Shown: piece after piece, positions 56,401-64,000 of the stretch
Layout: the number at the start of each line of letters is the position of its first letter
Numbering within the stretch: position 1 is the first letter of the stretch
Assembly (NCBI RefSeq): GCF_900100015.1
Contig: NZ_FNDD01000017.1
Location: 49,250 to 113,249, forward strand
Origin: Vibrio xiamenensis
GTDB taxonomy: Bacteria; Pseudomonadota; Gammaproteobacteria; Enterobacterales; Vibrionaceae
Direction: 5' to 3'
Length of the DNA stretch: 64,000 nucleotides
The notes under the pieces: model-generated
Databases searched by the model: none
Told to the model about the DNA's origin: nothing
Seen by the model: the letters and a program-made list of their open reading frames with translations, nothing else
Made by a program: the position numbers and the translations under genes

Positions 56401-59400
56401 TTGTTATTGACCAGATCAATTTGGTAAACAATGTAGCCGCCCGGTGTATAGCCACCGGTCAGTTCAGTGGCTTTATCGCTATCAAGATAATGCGTTAGCG
56501 TCTTGGCAAAATCGTACTTTTGCGTATCCGCACTGGTTTTACTGCTGACATAATCACCGTCGACTTTCAAATAGTTGTAAATATCGCCGACCGCATTGGC
56601 GTTAACCGTTGTGCTCACCACATACTCAATGGTTTCCCCTGCTGGCAGAGAGAAATGGGTGTTAATGTCAGCGCCATCTTTAAGGCTTTCATCCAAGTCC
56701 ACCTGCGCCGCGTTGCTCCCGCCTTTTACGCTCGCACTCACCTGCCAATCACTTTGATAAGCGCCGCCTGTTGCTCCATCCAATTGTGACACCGTCACCT
56801 TAGATAGCACATCTTCAATCGCAATATTGTAAGCGGGTCCCTCACCGTCATTGGTGATGGTTAAGTGATATTCCAGCGGCTCGCCTGGTTGATAATTGGT
56901 TTTCGAGGCGGTTTTGCTAAAGGTTAAATGGTAGTCGCTTGGCATCACTGTAAGATCGCCAATGGTGATATTCCCTACCGCATCTTCGCGCACCACGCCT
57001 TCAACCGTATAAGTGACGGAATCGCTACCGGCAATATCGATGACGGTATCGATGTCTTGATTGTTCTCAACCGTGCCATCAAGGGTGCCGTCAGTGGTAC
57101 CTGCGCCGCCGTGGCTATCTTGCTTGCTCACTGAAACGCGAAATTGATCGCTAAACGGATGCCCGGTCTGGCGGTCGCTCAGTTGCACGTCAAGACCTGT
57201 GAGGTCTTCGCTGACTTTACGATTATTGGCATAGCCGGTGTTCGACCAATGTTTGACCGTGTAAGTCAGGGTATCACCCGGCTTATAGTAGCGGCTCTCT
57301 TTACCATTCACGTACAGCTTACGCTCAACATCGGCGCCGGTATGAGCGCGGCGCATTTCGTGGTGCGAAACGTGGGATTTCTGATTGACCAGATTAAAGT
57401 GCTGATAGATGTAGGCATCGTTACTGATGACTTGGCTGAACGTGCCCACCTCACTGCGTGAGCCGATGACATTGTCTTTGATTTTGACTTTGATTTTAAA
57501 CTCGCGCTGCTCGCCAGCGGCGAGCGAAAAGGTCTCGCCGCCTTCCAGTGGATAAATCAGGTTATCACTGGTTGCGCTTTGCCAACCGTTGCCATCGGCG
57601 TAATCAAATTGCCAATATTCAAACGGGCTTTGATCTTCAAGCTCAGCAATATGGCCGTCTTGGTTATTGGCCAGCACCGCAGTAATATTTTTCAGCGGGT
57701 CGACCAATTTCAATCCCGACACTGCGCTTTGGCTATTATTGAGCACCACAATTGAGTAGATGGTTTCATTGCCAGGGGTGAAATATTGGCTATCGGCGGT
57801 TTTAACGATCGAAACGTTAAGGTTATCCGCCTCATCACCAATTTCGGCGCTGGCAGACATGTTCAGCCCATTGACCGGGTCGTACACCTCAACCGTGTTG
57901 GCAATTTCGGGCTTAGCGTAGTCGTCTTTCACTCGCGCATGAATATGAAATGCCACGCGGCCAAAACCTTCGCTGGTTTTCGGGTCGATATCGATGTAAG
58001 CATCGATATTGCCGTTGTCGGGATAGTCGCTTTTGTCCCCCGCGCGACTGCCGCTGCCAAATGGTTCGCTGTGCGAGTCGGTCGTGGCGCTGATGGTCCA
58101 CTCTGAAAACGCATCCATGCCGATAATGTCGTCGCTGACATGCACTTCATTGGCAAACCCCAAGCCGCGATTAAATACTGTGATATCAAAATCGACCCAT
58201 TCACCTGGCGTGAACGACTCATCGTCAGTCAGTTTCACCACCACCACATCCGGTTCGCGCGGATACACTGTCGTGGTTTCACTTTCGCCACTTTGTGAGC
58301 TGGAATCTGGCGTTGCAACGCTTGCTGTATGGTGAAATTGACCATAGACAATCTGACTATCTAAGCTGCGGTCGATGGTTGCTTCAATGGTGTACACCAC
58401 CTCAACGCCCGGCGGAATTTGCGCGACGGCATCAAGGTTTTGGTTGTCATTCAAATTGCCAACATCGGTGTAATTCAAGAGCTCCGGCGTGTCAGAAAAG
58501 ACTTCCGCCGACACCGTCCAAGACGAAAACACCGCTTTGGATTGATTATTAGGCTGAAGAAGTGACGCGGTCACTGAATCAATATCACTGTTAACTGCAA
58601 CATTGGTGGCGTAGCCATTACCGCTTGGGTTAGTAACATGGATTTGATAGGTGATCTGGCTTTCTTGCTTGCCATAGTGGCTGTACTCTTCATGAAAGCT
58701 GGCATCGGTGTCGGTTTTCACGGTTTGATTAAACTCGACCGTGAAATCGCGCGGATCAACGCCGCGGTCGGCATACGCCGTGCCATCAACGGTCACGCTA
58801 TTTTGAATATGGCCGTTGGCATACGGATTGACCTTCGCCACTATGGTGTAAATCACATAGCTTTGTGGTTCGATGGTCGCGACCACATCTAGCGCATTAG
58901 GTGAGACCAAGCTGCCATCAATTCCCGTTTCGGTCGACTCGGCTTCGCTGCCGTCCTGGCGATACGCCTTAGCGGTGACGTTCCAACTGTTAAATGCGGC
59001 AACACTGCCACCCAGTACCCCATCGGATTGAATGTTAGGCAGATCATCAAGCACGCGTACTTGGTCGGCAAAACCGTCACCATCATTATCAATGCGAATG
59101 GTGTAAGTCAGCTCGCCATTCGGTGAATAATAACGACTATCGACGTCTTTACTGACACGCAAGTTATCCGCCGGCATTTGCACGCCCGAGCCACTTTCTG
59201 TCACGTTATCGTTGCAACCGGATTGGCTATCTAAAATCGTGCCGACACTGGTGGCGCTGACGACCGCGGTCAGACGGTAATGGATGGTTTTACCCGGCGC
59301 CAAGTCAGGTGACAGCGTCACAGGTGTCGTCAGCCAACTGTCGTAATCAAAGCTACCCGGGTCGCTGCCTTGGTCGTCACTGCCTGACACCACTTCCACT

Positions 59401-61034
59401 TTCCAACGCTCAAATGCTTGGCCCTGACCTGCGCCGCCCGCTTGCTCGGTCATCACACAACTTAAGTCATCGACAATTTGCAGATTGTTGGCAAAGTAGC
59501 TGTCAGATTGGTTGGTGACTTTGATGTCGTACTCCACCATATTCGACGGCACGTACTCTGACATTGAAGTGGTTTTGCTGATTTGAATCTCAGAGTCATC
59601 CACACTCAGCACTTTTTCCGCCGCCAAACTTTGGCTCACTTGCGCATCGCTCACCAGCGCGCTATCGCTATCCAACACCTTAGCGTTAAAGCCTTGAATG
59701 TTGCCTATCGCCACCGGGCTAACCTGAGCAGTGATGCGATAATCAATGGATTCGCCGCCAAACAGCGTAATCTCATCGCTAAACACTTGGTTTTGCACGC
59801 TGCCTGAATCGCTAAGCGCCGATAAACTATGGTCGCCCTTTTCTATGACTTGCGCTGTCCATCTGATAAACGGATTACCGCTGACATCGCGACTATCAAA
59901 TTCGCTGCCAAGGTTATTGGCAAGCCCCAAATTCGACACCAGTTCACTGATGTTTTGCGCGACTTGATATTGATGAGCAATGCCCTTGCCGCTGTTGACA
60001 ACCGAGACATCAAAGACCATTTCATCGTTAACGCGATAATTACCACTTTGGCTTAAGGTGTGGCTAATGCTGATTTCAGGCTCGGCTTGGGACAGAGTTA
60101 ACATTTCACTAACCACGTCACCATCACGCGTATTGGCGTGCGCCTGCGTCGTGATGTCGCCAATCAAGGCGCTGTTAACTTGGGTGGTCACGGTGTAAAC
60201 CAAACGTCCGCCGACTGCGATGACGGCGTTTTCTACCGTGAGGTCACCTTGAATGCCATAATCACCAAGCGCGCTTTCGCTGCCACTTTTGCTGCCGCTA
60301 ATTGCGACCAGATCAAACGCAAGATCAGCGGGATTATGCACACTTTCGGTGGTGAGTGATGCAAACGGCGCGGTTAGGCTCAAGCCTTTGATTTGGTAGC
60401 TACCGGTATTTTCAACGCTTAAGGTGTAAACCAGCTGTTCGCCGCTTTGGTAATGCTCAAGGCTGGCGCTAAGCGATAACTGGTATTGGTATGGTGCAGG
60501 CTCAATGGCAATCGAATGATTGGAGGTAAAACTTTCAGCGCTGCCATCAGAATCAATGTCGGCGCTGACTTGTACTTGGCTTAGATTGATTTGCTCAACG
60601 ATGTCGTCAGAGGCAACAGCTTCAACGCTATAGGTGATGGTACCAAAGGGAAAAAGCTCAGCGGCGACCACATTAAGGTCGGCATTTTGGGCAACAAATG
60701 CCCCAGCGTCAGAGCCAAACCCACTGCTGGCGCTGATGTTGGATGAGCTAAACGCTGCGACGGTTTGAGTTTGGCTATGGGCCGTTAAACTGGCGATATC
60801 GCTGCTGATACTGACATCGCGCAATATTTTCGCGGTGTTGTTTTTGACTGTGATTTGGTAGGTGAGCGGTTCGCCGTTTTGATAATGGCTGGCAGAGGTG
60901 GTGACACTGACATCGATTTCCGCCGCTTTGGCGCCGCTGCACAGTGCAGCTGATGACAAAATCAACAACAGCGCTGCGAGAAACCACCGAGAATATACAT
61001 TGAAAAAAGCGCCAACACCTTGTTTAACAACCAC
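50463..61034 (-). CDS. giant exported DUF11-type repeat protein (3523 aa)
   Basis: This is a secreted protein. The signal peptide ([15 protein letters not shown], cleaved near AKA-AEID) is followed by about 22 repeats of about 145 residues. Each begins like (K)xxxxxYxPGxxxxYxxxVxN and continues with a conserved F-x-x-W-x-V and (A)PG-x-x-(V/I)-x-Y-x-I-x-G-x-V-x-x-x-A-x-G-x-I-x-N. They are divergent relatives of DUF11/isopeptide-type Ig-like folds. The last repeat ([14 protein letters not shown]) is the most canonical. A C-terminal region from about residue 3272 has the SdrD-B-like [13 protein letters not shown] and [25 protein letters not shown], and ends [20 protein letters not shown]. The start is GTG 61034 with TAAGG about 9 nt upstream. 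It is probably a long surface stalk or adhesin. The barrel gene follows after 5 bp. Confidence 0.88.
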   Translation of the reverse strand: [3523 protein letters not shown]

Positions 61035-61295
61035 TTTAAAACCTTAGTTATACCGAGAATCGAAAATAGCGTTCGGCTTACTAAAAGGTTATTTTTAAGC
61101 CGAAAATCAATCCGGCTAAGTTAATGATATAGAGACAAGATGTAAGGCTAAAAAGCCTGATTTTACAGTCAGGATTTTCTCACAAACCCAATAACTTGAA
61201 GCGCCGCACGTGACAGAACAATAAAAACGTGCCCACTCATTGATCACTTAGATTTGTAAAATAAACACAGCGATTCATCGACTTACCGCCGATGT
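61035..61295. promoter_or_regulatory. region upstream of the giant repeat gene
   Basis: There are 261 bp between the SorC-type regulator gene and the giant gene, both on the minus strand. A weak hairpin CCTGA (61156-61160) / TCAGG (61169-61173), followed on the minus strand by CTTTTT, may end the regulator transcript. A second inverted repeat AAGCCG/CGGCTT is near 61096-61120. The cluster promoter should lie downstream of the hairpin, but no clear boxes were found. Confidence 0.4.
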
Positions 61296-62306
61296 CTAGA
61301 TTTCAGAAAGTGGCGTTTGCTCAACGCTTGTCATTTGCTCATCAAGGTTAAGCACCGTGAGCGCGTTACTAACACTGGTCGCAATCACATCCACCGCGCG
61401 GGTGCGCAGCGCACCCAATAGCGCCAATGGCTTACTGTTTTCTGCCGCAATGGCGATCACTTCACTGATCGGGCGAAACTCATCGATGCTCAGGCCAATA
61501 ATACGATCGCTCATGACGGTGGTTGCCACTTGACCATGAATATCAAAAAAGTCGTAACCAGCAAAATCCCCCACAACACCTTGCAAAAGACGTGATTGCA
61601 CCACTTCCTCAGCGGTAAACCAGCCTAAGTCGACCATATAGCTGTTTTCACTCATATCGCCGATCCCAACCAGCGCAACATCGGCTTTACGCGCCAAATC
61701 TAGCGTCTGCTTAACGGTGGCATTTTGCATAAAGGCCAGTTTTTGTTCGCGATTCTCGGCGTACGCTGGCGCATACAGGGTTTCCGACGTGCCGCCATAT
61801 TTTTTCGCCAACTGGCGACAGATGTGGTCTGCGTTAAACATCCCACCGCGCGGGTGAATGCCACCGATGCCGCAAACGAATTTGCAATCACGCGAGGTAA
61901 TCACCCCAACATGATGCGCCACCGCCGACACATTACGTCCCTGACCAACCGTCACCACCATGCCGTTTTTGAGTGTCGAGTTAAGATAGTTAGAAACCAA
62001 ACCGGCCACTTGCTGGCGCTGCTGTTCCTCGTTTGGCTGATCAAGGGCGATCAACGCCCGTTTGACGCCGAAACGTTCAATCAAACGCTGCTCAATCTTA
62101 GCGCTGAATACCGGGTGGTATTTTACCGTGATCTCGACAATGCCCTCATCACGCGCCTGTTTGAGCATTCGCCCAACTTTGGCACGAGAAATCGCGTATT
62201 TTTTGGAGATCTCTTCTTGGGTCGCACCATCTTGATAATAGGAAACGGCCACTTCGGTCAGCAGATCGGTGCTTTCTACCGAGATATCTTTGCTCGAGCT
62301 CGACAT
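61296..62306 (-). CDS. SorC-family sugar-responsive regulator
   Basis: The 336-aa protein has an N-terminal helix-turn-helix (GATQEEISKKYAISRAKVGRML) and a C-terminal sugar-phosphate-binding domain. That domain has VVTVGQGRNVSAVAHHV, CGIGGIHPRGGMFNADHICRQL and ADVALVGIGDMSENSYMVDLG, typical of SorC/DeoR-like regulators. The frame is open to 62381, but ATG 62306 gives the usual length. It is divergent from tal-tkt. Control of the transaldolase-transketolase genes in response to a pentose or deoxyribose phosphate is likely by position. Whether it also affects the giant gene downstream is unknown. Confidence 0.88.
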   Translation of the reverse strand: MSSSSKDISVESTDLLTEVAVSYYQDGATQEEISKKYAISRAKVGRMLKQARDEGIVEITVKYHPVFSAKIEQRLIERFGVKRALIALDQPNEEQQRQQVAGLVSNYLNSTLKNGMVVTVGQGRNVSAVAHHVGVITSRDCKFVCGIGGIHPRGGMFNADHICRQLAKKYGGTSETLYAPAYAENREQKLAFMQNATVKQTLDLARKADVALVGIGDMSENSYMVDLGWFTAEEVVQSRLLQGVVGDFAGYDFFDIHGQVATTVMSDRIIGLSIDEFRPISEVIAIAAENSKPLALLGALRTRAVDVIATSVSNALTVLNLDEQMTSVEQTPLSEI

Positions 62307-62746
62307 AATGCTTCTCTTATTCGGTCTTAATAACTGAACATTTGCTTTGTAACGATACAAATGTAATAGCGACTTTAGCATGTAACTTTTGCTCAGCCAA
62401 ATGACATTTTCTCGAGGTTATTTTTTAGTCAGCCTAGCTTTGCTAAACGCTTAGTCTATATAAGCAAACGTTTTTCTGCTTAGGGTGAAATAATTGCTTA
62501 AAAAAAGCTTGATAGACTTCACCTAAACTCCCCTTTACCAATTGACATTTACATTCATTCGGATAAATATGGACACATCATTTACTCAGCGTTAGAACAA
62601 ATGCTCAACCCGAGTTTTGCTTGCGCTGAAAATTTAAGAGTTAGCTTGTCGCCGCTCGCTTATTGGTAGCCCTGAGTGATGAGTTAACCAGCTAGCATCT
62701 GCCTGACTGCAATGCAGTCCATAGCCAAAAAATAGGATGATCGATT
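62307..62746. promoter_or_regulatory. divergent sorC-tal control region with PurR-like site
   Basis: The 440-bp gap contains AAGCAAACGTTTTTCT at 62462-62477, which fits the PurR-type consensus ANGCAANCGNTTNCNT except for one base. It is very similar to the site at 6541-6556. TTTGCT (62439-62444) and AGCAAA (62463-62468) form a spaced inverted repeat that could be a SorC operator. No gene is seen. Confidence 0.45.
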
Positions 62747-63697
62747 ATGAGCAACAAGCTAGAGCAACTTCGTAAAATGACTACTGTTGTCGCGGATACC
62801 GGTGAGATTGAAGCGATTAAAAAGTACCAACCAGAAGATGCCACCACCAACCCTTCTCTAATTCTGAAAGCCGCTCAAATCGCCGAGTACGCGCCACTTA
62901 TCGACCAAGCTATTGAATACGCAAAATCACAAAGCAGTGATAAAGCTCAGCAAGTTCAAGACACTTGCGACATGCTTGCTGTGAACATCGGTAAAGAAAT
63001 CCTCAAAACCATTCCTGGCCGTATTTCGACTGAAGTTGACGCACGTCTTTCTTACGATACTGAAGGCAGTGTTGAGAAAGCGCGTAAACTTATCAAAATG
63101 TACAACGACGCTGGCATCAGCAACGACCGTATCCTGATCAAACTGGCTTCTACTTGGGAAGGCATTCGCGCAGCGGAAGTCCTAGAGAAAGAAGGCATCA
63201 ACTGTAACCTGACACTGCTATTCTCATTCGCACAAGCACGTGCGTGTGCTGAAGCAGGTGTATTCCTGATTTCACCATTCGTTGGTCGTATCATGGACTG
63301 GTACAAAGCCAAAGAAGGTCGTGACTTTGAAGCGCAAGAAGATCCAGGCGTATTGTCAGTTACTAGTATCTATAACTACTACAAAGAGCACGGTTACGAA
63401 ACTGTGGTCATGGGCGCAAGCTTCCGTAACATCGGCGAGATCCTTGAGCTAGCCGGCTGTGACCGCCTAACTATCAGCCCACAATTGCTGCAAGACCTAG
63501 CAGACGCTGATGGCGAAGTTGTTGAAAAACTGAAAGTAACAGCGGCATCAAAAGAGCGCCCTGCTGCGATGACGCACTCAGAGTTCCTATGGGAACACAA
63601 CCAAGATCCAATGGCGGTAGAGAAACTGGCGGAAGGTATCCGTAACTTCGCTATAGACCAAGGCAAACTTGAAGCGATGATCGAAGCAAAACTGTAA
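62747..63697 (+). CDS. tal: transaldolase
   Basis: The 316-aa enzyme of the non-oxidative pentose phosphate pathway transfers a dihydroxyacetone unit between sugar phosphates. The Schiff-base lysine is K132 in ILIKLAST, at the same number as in E. coli TalB. DATTNPSL near the N-terminus and [24 protein letters not shown] and MGASFRN are family signatures. AGGA precedes the ATG. tkt follows in the same direction after a hairpin. Confidence 0.98.
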   Translation: MSNKLEQLRKMTTVVADTGEIEAIKKYQPEDATTNPSLILKAAQIAEYAPLIDQAIEYAKSQSSDKAQQVQDTCDMLAVNIGKEILKTIPGRISTEVDARLSYDTEGSVEKARKLIKMYNDAGISNDRILIKLASTWEGIRAAEVLEKEGINCNLTLLFSFAQARACAEAGVFLISPFVGRIMDWYKAKEGRDFEAQEDPGVLSVTSIYNYYKEHGYETVVMGASFRNIGEILELAGCDRLTISPQLLQDLADADGEVVEKLKVTAASKERPAAMTHSEFLWEHNQDPMAVEKLAEGIRNFAIDQGKLEAMIEAKL

Positions 63698-63704
63698 GGT
63701 TATT

Positions 63705-63732
63705 AAGGCGAGCCGCAAGCTCGCCTTTGTTT
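63705..63732 (+). terminator. hairpin between tal and tkt
   Basis: AAGGCGAGC (63705-63713) pairs with GCTCGCCTT (63719-63727) around 5 nt, followed by TGTTT. It may partly terminate transcription and lower tkt relative to tal, unless tkt has its own promoter. Confidence 0.8.
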
Positions 63733-63854
63733 ATCCAAGCAGCGACCGAATTCCCTTTTAAACAGCCACGCAGCAAAAAACCAGGTTTTTAACCCGCCGT
63801 TTTTGGCCAGCAAGGCTGTTTATTTCAATTTAAACGTATCGAGTAATTATCATT

Positions 63855-64000
63855 ATGGATCGTAAAATTCTCGCTAACGCTATCCGTGCTCTGGCAATGG
63901 ACGGCGTTCAACAAGCAAACTCTGGTCACCCAGGCGCCCCAATGGGCATGGCGGACATCGCTGAAGTTCTTTGGCGTTCACACCTAAACCACAACCCAGC
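63855..64000 (+). CDS. tkt: transketolase, N-terminal part
   Basis: The frame from ATG 63855 runs off the window end (48 full codons). [19 protein letters not shown], then [20 protein letters not shown] and HLNHNP, are the invariant N-terminus of transketolase, including the SGHPG thiamine-site loop. It works with transaldolase in the pentose phosphate pathway. Confidence 0.97.
   Translation, partial: MDRKILANAIRALAMDGVQQANSGHPGAPMGMADIAEVLWRSHLNHNP

Noticed and set aside
61725..62330. 201-codon frame opposite the SorC-type regulator
   Set aside because: The regulator has clear domain motifs; the antisense frame has no start signal or family.

Overview
The window looks like a piece of a Vibrionaceae chromosome, probably a secondary-chromosome accessory region. 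The reasons are the family-level gene content (tal followed by tkt, folE next to moeA-moeB, YagU, PsiE, many chemoreceptors and a diguanylate cyclase), a moderate GC content, and Vibrio-like ribosome binding sites (AAGGAG/AAGGA). The species cannot be fixed from the sequence alone.

Layout. 1-5.4 kb: the end of a HupE/UreJ-type nickel permease gene, then hypF-hypC-hypD-hypE, which build and insert the Fe(CN)2CO centre of [NiFe] hydrogenases. 5.5-12.7 kb: a small metallophosphoesterase, a lipoprotein nucleotidase with a PurR-like operator, a YibE/F membrane protein, and a divergent pair made of a YahK-type alcohol dehydrogenase and an aldo/keto reductase. 13.0-18.4 kb: tRNA-Gly(UCC), a PanE-family reductase, a chemoreceptor and a FAN1-like VRR-NUC nuclease. 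18.5-25.9 kb: accessory DNA. It holds a 43-aa secreted cysteine-rich peptide, a very AT-rich gene for a multi-TM pentapeptide-repeat protein, a chimeric scar joining pieces of yagU and panE, an acidic RTX-motif protein, yagU, an entericidin-like lipoprotein and psiE. 25.9-34.7 kb: a CHASE4-like GGDEF cyclase, a second chemoreceptor, a decayed gene, kdgK and an SDR reductase sharing an upstream motif (uronate catabolism), an HSL-type esterase and a Fic protein. 34.8-38.5 kb: two tandem arrays of a three-hairpin repeat (periods 232 and 237 bp) in opposite orientation, flanking lysE-araC and a predicted periplasmic nicotinamidase. 38.6-45.4 kb: folE, moeA-moeB-sseA, and a TAXI-type TRAP transporter.

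45.7-61.0 kb: the most unusual locus. A 3523-aa exported protein of about 22 DUF11-like repeats with an SdrD-like C-terminal region is followed five bases later by a 1223-aa outer-membrane barrel, and then by a lipoprotein with two OmpA peptidoglycan-binding domains. The arrangement suggests a cell-surface fibre or adhesin with its own barrel and cell-wall anchor. 61.3-64.0 kb: a SorC-family regulator, tal and the start of tkt.

Short tandem duplications recur across the window (6, 7, 15, 18 and about 235 bp units). The coding ones are all multiples of three. Several sit at protein termini or linkers.
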